NCBI RefSeq assembly: GCF_000801105.2
Contig: NC_079516.1
Coordinates: forward strand, 46,914,908 to 46,978,907
DNA from: Raphanus sativus
Lineage: Eukaryota; Streptophyta; Magnoliopsida; Brassicales; Brassicaceae
Reading direction: 5' to 3'
DNA: 64,000 nucleotides
Below, piece by piece: positions 35,414 to 48,523 of the stretch; position 1 is the first letter of the stretch, and each line of letters opens with the position of its first letter. A program made the position numbers and the translations under genes. The notes under the pieces are model-generated. The model was not told where the DNA came from. It was given only the letters and a program-made list of their open reading frames with translations, and made no database searches.

Positions 35414-37639
35414 TTCTTCGTTTAAAAAAAAGAAGAAAATAAACCGAATTCGATTTGGTAAAAATGAATCTGAACCCAGTAAAAGTGAATTGAATTGATA
35501 TGAACCTAACATAAATATCGAATGAATTAGTTTTATGGTATTTTAGATTATGGATTTTATCCAAACAAAAACCGAACGCAAATGGATATCCGATAGAATC
35601 CAAAAGATTCAAAATCCCCCAAATTTTTTTTTACCAAACATAATCTCAATTACTAATATGTACTCAAAATATACTAAGATATTATGAACATCCGGAAATG
35701 ATTATATTTTACATGAATAACTGACAAAAAAACTTAGTTTAATACACATCTTTTGGTATTTGGTTAATATTAAAGATTTTAATTTTTGACAATTGCATTT
35801 GAAATTCAATTATGAATAAGTTTGTTTCTCAAGTTTAAACGTTGTTTTCAAAAAAAATTAAACAGTGTTTCCTAGGTTTATAGGGCTGTTAGTTGTATTA
35901 CAAAAAAACAGAGCTGTTGATTGTTAATTTTAATTTGTTTAGGTTTTATTATATATGATTTCCGTAAAAGGTTTTGATTTGTCATGCTATATTTGATGTT
36001 GTTACGATAGTTTAAAGAAGAGTCTCGTATGATTGTTAGACGGGTATCCCAAAATTATTTGAAGGAAAACAATATGGTTTGAGAAATCCACGTAAACAAA
36101 TTTATTGAAATTATAGGATATATATTGAGTTTAATCAAGTACAAATCAATATTTTTGGAATTGATAACCCGATTAGTATCCGAAACAAGTCATGATTCAT
36201 TTTGATCTTGGACATGTAACTAAATTTGAACCAAACTCGAATAAATCCGAACCAAATCCTATATGAACTTTTATAATATCTAAATGAGACTAAAATTTAT
36301 AAATTCAAAAACCCAAAACTCGAATGAACCCGAACCGAAATTCGATTGGGACCATTACCCAACCTTAGTTTTTCAATTTTTACCTTAAATATTTTTAAAA
36401 TATATAATTTCATATATCCTTCGGAAAATGTACTAACAAGGAAATATTAGTAACACTGTATACCATCGTTTTTATATTATGAATATATTAGACAAAAGAG
36501 TGAAACAATTAACATAATAACATTGGAGGGTCTTACCAAAAAAAAAAAATGGACGGTTGGTCCAAAGCAAAGTTACAGAAAACCATGTAAAAACAAGAAA
36601 AAATGTCGTCGAACACAGAAAATGAACACATGTGGAAAGAAACAGTGTGAAACAGTGACTGAGCGTAGGTCTGAATTTGAACAGCTTGAGACGCCGTCAG
36701 AGATGACGCCGTTAAGAAGACATATTATATTGGTTTCTCCCAAAGTTGTGGTTGTTAAAATAAACGCGAAGCACAGCTCAGGCTCAAGCATTTGGCCCAT
36801 ACACATCCATGTGAAATTGTTCAATGTCAATGTCCATAGAGTCAATTTGGCAACAACCACCACATTGACTTCAAAAATAAATGATAGCCTATCACATACG
36901 GTCGTCACGTAATTTGTTTGTGGCGGAAAGAGATAAGACTGCCTACCACCAAAGACAGCGACAAAATAGTGTTACCTACCTCTCACCAAATCCACCATTA
37001 CCCTCAAATTTGTCTACCGTGATATACTTCTCATTTAGTTGACTGGATCATATGTTTCCACATCACCTTCTCGTTTGCACAGCCACGATCTTAGAATGGG
37101 CCTTCTTACTAGGACCCACCAACACATTGCAGCATGTGCCCATTAGCCAGAACTAGGCTTATTTTTGTAAGTTTCAATAGTTATAATTATGGTAAGTGTT
37201 CCCTTAATGAGATCTATACAATCTTTTTAATGTCATCATTGACAGAAACAAAAGTTAAGGATAGAGGAGAGAACCCAAAAACAAAGGTGTAGCAGATACT
37301 GAATAATTAAAAAGATAAGATATATTATGGAGCTAGATGAATTAAATGAAAATGAAAATTTGTACAACCACAACACAATTGCTGGACAGTACACACCATG
37401 TTTGTTTGTTTGTAGTTAAAGAAAATTGTCCTTATCGATCAATCACATTTAATATGACTTTGAGATGTGAGATAAAATTACCATTTATATTTACCTCTAT
37501 AAACATACATTATTCATCTTCAGTCTATATTCAACAACAGCTAATAGCCCTTGAACAACATTTAAAGTCCAAAAGAGCACTAACACATTAGTGGGATTAA
37601 AGGAAAAACAGATAGCATGTGTCCTTAGACTACTCTTAA
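35414..37639. other. Intergenic between Helitron and NET4B relic
   Basis: AT-rich, with CGAACC/AACCGAA patches at 35440-35600 and 36150-36370 resembling old hAT or Helitron debris (one block ends TACCCAACCTTA at 36368). ORFs here lack any family signature. Confidence 0.5.
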
Positions 37640-38530
37640 TTAGCCAAACTTCATTCTTCTCTTATGTCCTGCAACAACTTTCCAAAGCCTCTCATACCAT
37701 CTTTATAGTAGCCTCTCATACCACTTTTATAGAAGCTTCTGAATCTGATGCAGCTATTCTCGTCATCTCCACCTTTTCTCCAAGCTCACTTAATCGTCTT
37801 GTTAGCTTCATATGAAACTCATTCATATGCTTTTCCATTTCCTTTATCTTCTCTTCTTTTAGCACATCAGTCTCAGCTCTCATTACTTGTATAATCTTGA
37901 TTCTCCTCTATTTCAGCTCTCTCTCTCTCTCTCTCTTCCGTGATCGATCATCCTTAGGTGTGATTGCATCTCTCTAAGTTGTTCTCCAAGTTGGCTTCGT
38001 TCTTAAACAAGCTTTGATATTTCTCCCTTGATATTTTCTTTCTTCTTTCAGCAACAAAAACCACTATTTTCATTGACCTTATCTCGTTATCTCTGTCCTG
38101 TAAACTAATTTCCACCATTGTCTCTCAAGCAACTTCAAGGCTTTTTTCTTCTTTGCGCTGAGCTTGTTCTATAAGCATCAACAACATTTTGAGCCTAACT
38201 CAAGCTCATGTTGTAATTTGTGACGATTTCTTTGCAGATTTACTAACCTCAAGCTTGCTTTTCGGAAAATATACTTCTTTCTAAAAATTCTGAAGCTTCT
38301 CTTTGGCCATACTCAGCTCTTTCTCCACGGCTTGCACTTTTGTAGCTGTTGCTTTTTCGGTTTCCTCTTTATGATCAACACCAAGTGAAAATTCGGTTCA
38401 GATTATCATTCTCTTCTTCGTGCATCTGATTCCTTTCACTAGCTTATCTCTTGGGATGTAGGATATGACTGCTTAATGGAACCTTGTGACTGGATCCCAG
38501 AGGGAAGGTTCTTCTGAAGTTCACTGATTA
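37640..38530 (-). pseudogene. NET4B: NETWORKED 4B (NET4B) pseudogene
   Basis: Broken minus-strand coding traces follow the order of the Arabidopsis NET4B coiled coil as I remember it: ELQKN; QMHEEEND; EKATATKVQAVEKELSMAKE; LQHELEL; SLQDRDNEIRSMKIVVFVAE; ERERERAEIEE; FHMKLTRRLSELGEKVEMTR; and the C-terminal YERLWKVVAGHKRR. They are separated by stops and frame changes, and one internal block is deleted. The N-terminal NAB (actin-binding) domain is not visible. The place, between C4H and the LEA2 gene on the same strand, is where NET4B (At2g30500) lies in Arabidopsis. NET4 proteins link actin to the tonoplast; this copy cannot make one. Confidence 0.85.
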
Positions 38531-39314
38531 CGTGTTTTACTGCACACTAACGAACAAAATGTGTACTACCACAATCAATGGTGCTGATGTAGCACTTAAT
38601 GATCATATCTATAAAGAACTAATGACCTATAGACACTACGAATAAACAAAATTCTCTAATCCAAATAAATAAGAAAAGAGTTTTGATCTAAACTAGAAAA
38701 TGGAAAAGTCAACAAAGAGATAACAAAAGTAAACTCAAAGTCAAACAACCAAAAATATAAAAAGACAAACCTTTCATTAAAGATTATTTACACGAATGAT
38801 CAAATACTAACTATGATACTAGCTAACACATTCAACTATGATATTTCCCTTACATGCATTTCTTAGTTACCCCAAGCTTGCATTTAAACATGTTCTATAA
38901 CATTCAGTAAGCATCCCTATCATCAACTCATGTTAGGTAAGGAAATAAAGCACATTAATTTATTCATTCAAGCATCTCACCGAACTCTTTATAGGCATGC
39001 AATCACCTTCTTCGCAACATGATTTATATGCATCTAGTAAATCAATCACAACTCTTGAAATACAATTCCAAATGACTTAAATCCACACGACAGTGTCTTG
39101 CTGCATTGATAGAAGAACCATGTGAACCACATGTTAAAGCTAACTGAATGCGATCCTTCATCCTTGTGTTTGGTGGTCTCATGGTCGTGACTTTCGATGT
39201 TGATTTTAGAGAAACTAAAAATTAATTACTTTTTTTCTATGTTATTTCCATCTACAACAACAAAAATTAAAAGAAAAAAAAAAAGAACATTGGGACTTAT
39301 GTATTAATCGATTT
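38531..39314. other. Intergenic, 3' of the LEA2/NHL-like gene
   Basis: AT-rich. The lost 5' part of NET4B should have been near 38531-39200, but no NAB-domain trace is visible. The last part is the 3' UTR of the next gene. Confidence 0.45.
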
Positions 39315-40223
39315 TCACTGAGAAAAGATTCTAACATCACACGTGGGCTTGAGTCCATTGATCACATCACTCTGTTTCACATCTTCACAAGCAATAACAG
39401 TTGGTAAACGAATCCTAAACCCCAACCAATCAAAACCCAATTTCCCACTCAAACGCACATAAACCACAGCTTCAAGCTTCTTCTCTTTGTTTCTCAGCAA
39501 CGTAGCATCAACATCATATACCTTGGACTTTCTAAGTCTGGTGGGAACACTCAAATACGTAACGTTTCCAGGGCTTTGCGTGAATCCGACAAGTCTCTTC
39601 TCTCCGAGTTTTATGTTCTCAGACGAGACAGCAGCTCTCATGGGGCCGTAATACAACACCGACTTGTCGTTCTTGTTAGACAGCTCAAGAACCGTCTTCA
39701 AGTTCGCATTCAACAGAAGATCTGCTGTCGAATTAGCAAAGTCCAATCTCGAGAACCTGAGGTATGTGACAGAAACCTGAGGCAGACTAGATTTCACCGA
39801 AGAGTTAAGAGACAGTCCTGTCAGCAATACGACTATAAGAACGATGGAAAGAAACATGCACGTGCATGCACAGCATTTTCTGAAACATCCAGGGCACTTT
39901 CTCTTCTCATCCTCACGGTCCACAAAGGAACCCGAGTTTGTACTCCGGTCTGTCTCTTCTTCCTCTCTGAATCCAGGCAGCTTCAGAGATGATGTCTTCT
40001 TGGGTGTTTCGAACCCGTTTCTAGAGACGGAAGGGCTTGAGAACCTGGAGCTCAGGTCAAAAGAGCCTTTCCCGCCGTAGCTGCTATCTTCTCCTTCTCC
40101 TTCTTCTTCTTGAACTTTCTCGAGGGCGCGGTTCTTTGAAGCAAACTCAGGGAATACCAATGCGGGATCACCAAATCCGGAAGAAGTCCTCCTTGGAGGA
40201 GGAGGAGGAAGATGCTCCGACAT
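39315..40223 (-). CDS. Membrane-anchored LEA2 (NDR1/HIN1-like) protein
   Basis: A single exon of 302 codons; the start at 40223 (MSEHLPPPPPRR) is the first ATG of the frame. Residues 1-118 are a cytosolic, Ser/Glu-rich tail ending in a Cys cluster (KCPGCFRKCCACTC). A transmembrane helix spans about 121-139 (MFLSIVLIVVLLTGLSL). The rest is a LEA2-type beta-sandwich (VSVTYLRFSRLDFANSTAD; LNANLKTVLELSNKND; YYGPMRAAVSS) as in NHL proteins, ending in a Cys-containing tail. The clustered Cys next to the helix could be acylated. NHL proteins sit in the plasma membrane and some act in defence; no function is known for this one. Position matches At2g30505. Confidence 0.85.
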   Translation of the reverse strand: MSEHLPPPPPRRTSSGFGDPALVFPEFASKNRALEKVQEEEGEGEDSSYGGKGSFDLSSRFSSPSVSRNGFETPKKTSSLKLPGFREEEETDRSTNSGSFVDREDEKRKCPGCFRKCCACTCMFLSIVLIVVLLTGLSLNSSVKSSLPQVSVTYLRFSRLDFANSTADLLLNANLKTVLELSNKNDKSVLYYGPMRAAVSSENIKLGEKRLVGFTQSPGNVTYLSVPTRLRKSKVYDVDATLLRNKEKKLEAVVYVRLSGKLGFDWLGFRIRLPTVIACEDVKQSDVINGLKPTCDVRIFSQ

Positions 40224-40980
40224 TGGTGCTTTGTTTTGGATTTCATTAAAATTAGGTTTTTTCTCTCCCCCTCTACTCAAGTCACAGAAAGGTTGGTTGG
40301 ATAGATAACTTCAAGGGTCATTAATCTCTTAACGGTAGATCAAGGCTGTCTGGTCTATAACAAATTTGATTCGTTAATCTATTTATGGCTTATTACATTT
40401 AAGAAAACCAAAAGCCTATGACCTTAAATTAGAAATTTTCAGATTTTTCATGTGCTGATCTTCTTAAATCAACTTAAAATTAGCGGTGACGAGTTGGTTT
40501 AGTGACTAGAACTTTTGAATTGTCTAATAAAGATTTTGGCAATCATAGGGTTCAAGTTCGTCCGAAAACTATTATTTTCAATGAGAGTTAAATTGTGATA
40601 TACCATCTTACATGTCCTTTAAAAATCAATCATTCTAGAATTGAAGAAATTCACTGTTGAAAGTTATACTTTTATACAAGTACATTCGATTTTCGGTTTG
40701 GTTTCGATTAGGTTTATTTAGTTTTGGGGTAATTCGGTTCTCAACTTTAGTTTCGGGTAATTAGTAAAATCAAATTAGTGGTATAGATTTTCTTTACTTT
40801 TTTTAATATCACACTAGTTATTATACAATAAACACACATTCCAAAAAAAACAAAATAAATCACTCATCAGTAGAAGAAAAAAAATTGAAAAAAGAGTAGC
40901 ACACTACTATGCTAGACAGACACACACACGCAAGGAACAAAAACGCAAAAGTAGTTTGATCAAACGTTTTGGTTCCCCAT
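40224..40980. other. Intergenic between LEA2-like gene and RPT2
   Basis: Promoter of the LEA2-like gene and 3' UTR of RPT2. At 40490-40580 a segment with A-box-like TGGTTTAGTGAC and B-box-like GGGTTCAAGTTC may be a SINE relic; no poly(A) end or target duplication was found. Confidence 0.4.
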
Positions 40981-43168
40981 TTAAGAGATAGAGAATCTTC
41001 GTCTTCTTGGCTTAGTGATATCAACACCAGCAAGATCCTCATCAATGTTCGAAGTATCCTTAGACCCATGTCTAAACGGATTCAACTTCCCAAGCTTCTT
41101 CGAAACAGACGAGAAGAAATTACTTTTGCCGCTCTTCTTATTGCTCGGTGGCGCATTCGAAGAAGAAGCTCCAGCTGCACCACCGTTCTTCTGCAGATCC
41201 GAAACATACATCTTCATCTTCATCAGCTCGCTCCTCAGAGCTTCGTTCTCTTTAGCCAACGAAGCATCAGCTTTAACCTGTCCACGCGTGGCTACAGCCT
41301 CAGGGACTACAACCACTGCTCCTTCTCTGTCTTCGACACCGCTTCTCAGCTTTAGCTGATCGTAATAAAGCGCGTGAAGCACGATGTTCACCGGTAGTCT
41401 CTTGTTCTGCGAAGCGTGGAGACGCGCTTCGTAGGAAAGCTTGAGAGGGTCCATCGAGCTGCAAACTTTCTCCCTCTCGATCTCGTCTAGGTTAGGATGA
41501 GCTTTCAAGAAGATGTCTATCGCTCTGTAAAGATCGTCGTCCGACTTTCTTGCGGACTTCGGGACGAGATTTGCGATAGCGTTGAATTTGGAGATCGTTA
41601 GCTCTCCGTGAGTAGCGATCTCCGCTAAGTAAGAGTCGACGGTTCTCGCGACTCTTTGTAGCGAAACAGAGCATAGCCCTTTGTTGAAGTCTCCGCCGTT
41701 GAAGACTCCGACGTTCTTCTCCTTTTCGACGAAGACGGAGATGATTCTTCTGACGCTGTCGAGGTCTAATAGTCTTTCACCGTCGTAGGTGAAAGACGGG
41801 ATCAAAAGATCATCGACGCTGACGTGCTCGAGAACGACGGAGATTCGTTTCTCGAGCTCGTTCTTGGACGCGAGGGAAGCGTCCAAGAAGACGGCACAAC
41901 GGAGGAGAGAACAGAGGAAGTTGATGGGGAAAAGTCCTTTGTCTGAAGGTAAGAGAGTGACGATAGACTCCACGAGATCTCTCTGCTGAGATCTCTCCTC
42001 GGAATCGTTGTTTTCGGGGTCGGAAAACTTGACTCCTCTGCCGGAATGGTCTCTGACGAGATCGCGTAAGGATCTCTCGGTGTAAGTGATGATTGCAGAG
42101 GCTAGAGAAGAAGGTTTAAGGCCTCTCTGCTTCAGAGAAGCTACTACGTCGGTGAAGAAGTCAACGTCTAAGATGCAGAGCTCCTCTGTCCACCAGTTTG
42201 GTGGTGTTCGACACGGAAACATTGCCTCGTTGCAAGCCTGTAATTAAAAAAAACGTATCATCAGTTAATGTAACAAGCGCTACAAAACCTCATGGACGCC
42301 ACTGCTTGTGAATCAAGGAACTGAAATAGAGTACAAATGGGACATGTATACCTAAAACCCTACTAAGTACTAGATTTGATTACTGCTATGTAAAAACTTG
42401 AAAATAAATTAACCTAAACAGTAAACATTTAAGTGAGATTAATGAGTTAATAACCTTGGTACCGACGACGTCCACACAACGACGGACAATACCAAGATCA
42501 CGAGAAATAGGAAGGAGAATCTCGCAGGACTTGAGGACAACGACGGCTCCAGAGAGGCTAGACAAGGCGACCTGAGAAAGGAAGTCTTGTGTCCGACCAG
42601 CGAGGTTGTTGTCGCAGTACTTATCGGTCATCTGAAGAAACTCAGCGGCGCAATGAAGTGCCGCCACGTTCTGGACGGTGATCTCGAAGTTAACACCGTA
42701 ACAGAACTTAGCAGCTTTCTCGAACATCTCAGGACCTCCAGGAATATCCGAGAGATCTATTCTCGTCACGTCACTGTCTTTGGATTCCATTATTAGCTTC
42801 CTTATGTAGTTGCTCTTCGCCACTAGCATGAACTATAGATACAAAGATCAATAAAATTTACAAATAATTAGTTCTAGACAACAAAAAAATCATTAGTTCT
42901 TTTTATTTGTAAAAATGATTTGTTGTTATTACCTTATGAAGAGAGAAATTAGCTTCTCCGACTTCAACTACAACATCTGTCGGAATATCTTGTGAGAAAA
43001 CCCTGCGTTAACACATATACAAGTTAGAAATTTCATATGATTAGGCATGAACCGGGTGGGAGATATCTTCTGTAGTTGAGACTAGACCGGTTCGTACCAT
43101 TGGCCGGTTCTCTGAAGAGATGAAGACATTGAGTTCATGCTGATGGGGTTATTTGCTTCAGTCGCCAT
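40981..43168 (-). CDS. RPT2: ROOT PHOTOTROPISM 2 (NPH3/RPT2 family)
   Basis: Four exons (43168-43098, 43002-42933, 42832-42455, 42237-40981) give 591 residues; Arabidopsis RPT2 (At2g30520) has 593. A BTB/POZ domain (about 28-130) begins DIPTDVVVEVGEANFSLHKF. The NPH3 domain (from about 189) begins WWTEELCILDVDFFTDVV and includes CSSMDPLKLSYEARLHASQN. A coiled coil near 490-520 is followed by a Ser-rich stretch and a C-terminal RRRRFSIS, similar to the 14-3-3 docking end of NPH3. RPT2 is a light-induced, plasma-membrane partner of phototropin 1 and NPH3 that sustains phototropism and leaf positioning in bright light. Intact. Confidence 0.97.
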
Positions 43169-44321
43169 TGTTAATGGATGTGCAGTGAAGGAGACGATGG
43201 AGGCATAATTAGAGAGTGACTATATATTGAAAATTACATAACGTGGCCCCATTCGATCCACCCAATTGCTATGTAATATTAATGTACATTTGGCTTCTTG
43301 TGCCATCTTTTTCTCTAATGTTTTCATTTGTCGTTTCGTTATGTTGTTTCATTGTTATTATCTCTTTTTAGCTAAGTCATTCTGATCTTTGTGTTGGTCT
43401 TCGTCGGTCAGTTTCCTTTTCACCATTTTATCTTTAACCTTTCCCCATTTGGATATATATACTTGCAATGACTATATTGTTTTCGGAAATTGGGGAATGT
43501 ATGTACGTTTTCCATAAACAACGTATGTACGTTATTCCAACCTATTGATAATATTTAGATAACATTTAACATCTGTTATGTTGTTTGTTCCTTATGATTT
43601 CTTTTTTTTGTTTGAATATTAACATATCACTAGATTCTGACCCGCTCTTCAGAATATTTTTGTTTTTAGTTTAACTTTTTAGCAATTTAATTTTTATATT
43701 TGTATTTTTAATCATATTTGTGTCTTTTGTAATCATATTTGTGTATTGATTATTAGTAAGAAATTTTGATAATTGTATTGAATTTGTGATGTTGCATAAC
43801 TATACACTTATACCCAGTTTTTGTTTAAATCGGATCCAAACCTGCAGTTAAACTAATAAACCCAACAATCCGGTTTGTAATTTGGTTGTGTTTTAGGGAA
43901 AAAATTATTATTTAATAATCCGGTATAACTCAAAACCGGTTACCAGTTGAACTGTTGGTTAAACCAATACGTAATTTTTAATTATTAACGCATATGATTT
44001 TTAGTTGTATTATTAGAATCTATTTGTATTTTAATTAGGAAGTTGGACTTTCTTTTTTATGAAATAAGATTATACAATCTTGTGGATCATGAAACTATTA
44101 ACAAAGTTAATTGTTGTGATTTGGCATTAGTTTATTTTGTTATCAGTTATCTATTATAATATTTACGTTTTATATTTAGATTATCTTACATTTAAAATTT
44201 AATTTTTTTATTCACATTAGATATTAATAATATTTAAAGATTTTCAGTTTAAGATATAACTCGTAAACTGAAATTTTCTACTGCTGGTTTATGATATAAC
44301 TCGTAAACACATAAGATGCTG
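43169..44321. other. RPT2 upstream region with a Helitron 3' end
   Basis: RPT2 promoter, then at 43630-43633 (read on the minus strand) GCGGGTCAGAATCTAG followed by T, a Helitron 3' terminus pointing left with a decayed hairpin. Its 5' end is not located; it may share the one at 45344. Confidence 0.55.
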
Positions 44322-45344
44322 CTAAATTTTGATCCGCGCTTTCAAAGTGCGGAATTATTTTCAAAACATTTCAAAATTTATTTGATATAAATATGTATTC
44401 TTATACATTTAGATTTATAAATAAAACGTTATATTGAGTATTTTAAAATCCGACCCGGCCCGCAGTTAAATTGACAAATTGTGTGGTCTCGTATGTAGTT
44501 CGGTTTAGTTTAAAAATATTATTTAAAATTCCTATAAAACCCGTAAAAACAACTAAAATCCGGGATCTGGTTACCGGTTGAACTGATAGATGATCCAATA
44601 TGAAATTCGGTTTGACTTAAATGATTATAGTCAAATTAAATTTCATCTTGTTGTAAGGGTAATAGATCAATATTCGAGAGGATGCATACTAAAAATGAAA
44701 TATATTTGAGCATCAATAATTTGTATATGTTTATTATAATTTAATGATTTATGTTTGTAAATATAATTTTCATTTATTTAATTAGTTTACTTTTGATAAA
44801 TATATTTTGTGTGTTTGGATAACCCGTAAAAATATATTCATAAAAATATCAAGTAACATGTTTCATCGTGTTTTAAATATTAATAGTATCAAACTATTAA
44901 TATTTTTATCATATGTATATATATATTTATAAATATGTATATCTAATTTAATAAGAATTATATTTTTATGAGGGTTTTGAAGAATTTTTTTTTTGCATTT
45001 GGATTAATATATAGTTGTATATATATGAATTAGTAGACATGTATAATTATTTATTACATTAATAAATAAAATATAATTTATTTTTATTGAAATTTCGTAT
45101 TTATATAAATTAAATTCATTAGTTTAAAAAATAATAGATTAGTTAGTTAGTTCCTTAATTTTAGGCATGATGTATATTTAATTGCAACTAAATTAGATAT
45201 ATGAATATATGAATAGAAATAATAGGAAAGATAACTAAATTATATATATATAAATATATGAAGAGAAATAATAGGACCAACCTAGACTTTTTTTATAGTT
45301 AAAAAAGTAGTCGATAAATATTGCTCTTGTTTTAATAGTATTGA
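44322..45344 (-). mobile_element. Degenerate Helitron, about 1.0 kb
   Basis: On the minus strand it starts TCAATACTATTAAAACAAGA at 45344, preceded by A, and ends with hairpin CCGCACTTTGAAAGCGCGG then TCAAAATTTAG at 44322. The expected CTAG is TTAG, so this end is mutated. No coding capacity. Confidence 0.7.
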
Positions 45345-48300
45345 TTAAAATTTTGTTCCTATAACATGGTTTTTGTTTTTTTATTACTGATTCCTATAAC
45401 ATGGTTAATTGGCTATACGTAGATGTTCACTATATTACCAGTAATATTAGATGAGATCCTTTTAAAATGGTGGACATGAGGAATATTGTCAGAAGAAAGA
45501 TTATAAAGTCAGCAATGTCTCGGAGACTGATGAACAGAAAAGTCAGGACAAAATGTGACAGACGGCGGATGAATGTCTAAGATTAACTTATCTCATAACA
45601 CGTAATTGTCATCTAAGTTCAATATTAGCCGATATTATGCCTAAAATAAGATGCAATCGTCATTTACTTTAGCAAATCATCCGATATCATTCACTCGTTT
45701 TTTGTTTGCAGAAATTTGTAGCGAGTGAATCGATCAAGGATGAAAACCACGATCTAACTTTTGGTTTGGTTAATGAGAAAGTGATAGCAAAAAGGATTTC
45801 ACATGTAAAAAGCCTAAAAATTCTGAATTAAAGGAAGAAAATGCTGAATGTAATTAAAAACAAAAAAAAAAGCAATGCATGTGAAGCATTGACAGATAAT
45901 AAATTTAAGAAAAAAATGAAAATCAAAGTGGATGTACGATTACAGAGGTGTGGGAGCCAGGGAAGTCAGGGAAAGTAGGAACATGTCATGGATAGGCCCA
46001 CTCCAAATATGTGGTGATCCCTTCTTCTTAAACCTCGTGGTGTAAGGCTTCGATACGTCAGCAAATCATCTCTCCGAATCCTGTTTCCCTTTTCCGTCCA
46101 GTCATTATTATACACGTACCCCTATCGTCTTTTAAGATATCTCATATCTCTAGTTGCCCTAATAATTCTCTGGCGGTGAGACTAGTCTTTGAAGTTTAAA
46201 CTACATTTGTAGTTTGAATTTGAAGATTCATGTTGTATGAATTTACATAAAACCCTAACCGATTTACGTGAATTATAAACTTTATAATGAACTTGTGAAT
46301 CTAGTTACTTTAAGATATGATATGTGTTTCAATAAGAATATTTCAGCCATCTAACTAAATTTTGTTTTCAAATAATCCAAGTATCATGAATGAATTATAA
46401 TGAACTTGTGAATCTAGATACTTTAATAATATGATATGTGTTTCAATAAGAATATTTCAGCCTTCTAACAAAATTTTGTTTTCATAAATAATCCAAGTCT
46501 CACGATTTTTTTTTTAAGAAAGAAACGGAAATAATATTCAGAACCTATAAAGCATTATTCTCGCTGTTCAAAGCATCTATAATGGCTGACCATTGTTCAT
46601 ATCATAGTGAAAGAACTAGAACATTGGTTTTCTAATCGTATGAGGAGTTTTTCAACCACTACGATAAGGATAAGTTGGGGAATGATCAGTTTGGTGTATT
46701 CTAAATCTTGTGATGGTATTTTATTTTATTTGATCAAGATGGTATATTTGCATCTAAACTCTATTTCTATTATTTTTCATCCAAACTCAACATATTGGAA
46801 TGCAGATACTGAACTGGTCAAACGAACGAAAGTCGCGTGTAGGCTACAAATTCCAGAGAAATAATTATTCAAGTTCTTAAGGTGGTAAGGCTGTATGTCT
46901 TAGTATAAAATCTAATAAAACTATTCAATGAAGAATTCATCCTTTGAATTTTGTTGGACCATAGAGGATAGCGTTATCGTCTATTAACAAAAGTACAAAC
47001 GCCATGAGCTGTAATGCCGTCTAGTTTCAATCAACAGTTTAAACCATAATGCTTACATCTAAGGACTGATATTTTAGATTGCAGTTTCATAGTTTGAGAT
47101 TATAATTCTATAAAGAAAAATCACAAAGTAGAACACAATACTATATTGTTTATGGATATGAAAATTTCAGATTTCCGAATTTTTGAAACGGATTGGAGCA
47201 AATTATAGATCAGATAAAAATATTGTGGGTGGGGCTACGTAATTATAAACAGCGGTCCCAACCTCACGACGGCTAAACCAAGGAGGCATGAAACAAAACA
47301 AAAGCTAAGAAATATATGCAACTAGAAAACAAAATGAACATTTTGGGCCAAAGTTGGTTATTTGTCAAAAAGCCCAATGTCTACGTCAATTTTTCTAATC
47401 ACGCATCATCCAGTTCATACACTAATGTCGTCTTCTTAGGAAACGCCAGACGAGTTTAGAACATCTTGTTTTCATTTTAGTAATCTCTTATCCGTTATAT
47501 ATGGTTCGGGTGCTTGCATGCATTTAGATATAGTCAACGTTACCAAACTAGGACTATTGTCACTCGAAACTCGCTTGATGGATTTGACGAAGAAAGAAAC
47601 AATCAACGTAGGAGCTTTGGTGAATATAGTGAGAGTAGCTTAACCTATATACAAACAAAACTAGTTATTGCAAAGCCCATTTTTCAACGAAAGCCCAATA
47701 CTACATGCACACGAACATTACAGTTAAATTCTCAAGTGTAGTCGGATATGAATCTCTTTTTATGCAACTACTTAGCAGCATCCATTAGCAGCGATTTTGT
47801 AGTGAAATGTTCTTTGTAGTCGGTAAAAAACTAGTTTGTTGCTTTTAGTTGTCGATATTAGTAGTTGCAGATAAGTTTAGATGGACTGATAAGTGATAAC
47901 TTCTGACGCTTTGTTTTGGGGTTTCAAAACCTCTAATAACCTCTCGAAGGCTGATTTTTTTTTTTTGGTAAAATCTCTAAGGCTGATTTATTATGAAAAG
48001 ATAATACAAATGACGTCTGACTTTACCACCCTAACATGCTTCCTGATATAGAAATACCATCAGCTCACAATGCAAGATGTGGTATACTTTGATGGGAAGA
48101 CTGAGGAAGTAACTGAGGTATATCCCATTAATGTTACTTTCAGGGTCTTCTTTATCAGATATCTACCACACTCCTCTAAACCCACGAGTCTTGGAGTGCA
48201 AGTGATCGATTTATTGTGGTCTTGTACTGAATCAGACAACAAGACAAATCTTAGGGGTGGGGTCTTAAGCATTTAGCAGTGAATGATATTTCATTATCCT

Positions 48301-48523
48301 TAATTATATTTAATAAAAATGCTATATCCTTTTACTTCTCTGAAATATTACCATAAAAGCTTAAACTAGTCAATTATTATAGGATCACTTCAATAAAATT
48401 ACAAACAAACAATATTTATAAAGTTATATTACAAAGGTTGCATACTTGCATCGGCTATAGATTGTGTTTTAGGTTGTTTCTTATTGAATTATATGTTTAG
48501 ATTAAAAAGTTAGAACACATTTT
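45345..48523. other. Intergenic between Helitron remnants and GRXS9-like gene
   Basis: AT-rich. It holds the 113-bp tandem duplication listed separately and an open stretch at 48060-48276 (readable on both strands) with no recognised family. At2g30530 would lie here in Arabidopsis; I do not see it. The end is the glutaredoxin 3' UTR. Confidence 0.45.
46284..46505. repeat. Tandem duplication, period about 113 bp
   Basis: Two diverged copies share ATAATGAACTTGTGAATCTA, then TATGTGTTTCAATAAGAATA and AATAATCCAAGT. The first starts near 46284 and the second near 46397. Small indels separate them. Confidence 0.85.

Noticed and set aside
36523..36912. 129-codon plus-strand ORF rich in Lys, Arg and Thr
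   Set aside because: No domain, codon use typical of random AT-rich sequence, and an overlapping ORF of similar length on the other strand.
40490..40580. tRNA-like A/B-box segment, possible SINE
   Set aside because: Boxes are only approximate and no target duplication or A-rich tail was found.
48060..48276. ORFs of about 70 codons on both strands
   Set aside because: Both look mildly gene-like but match no family I know; possibly a remnant of At2g30530, which I cannot confirm.
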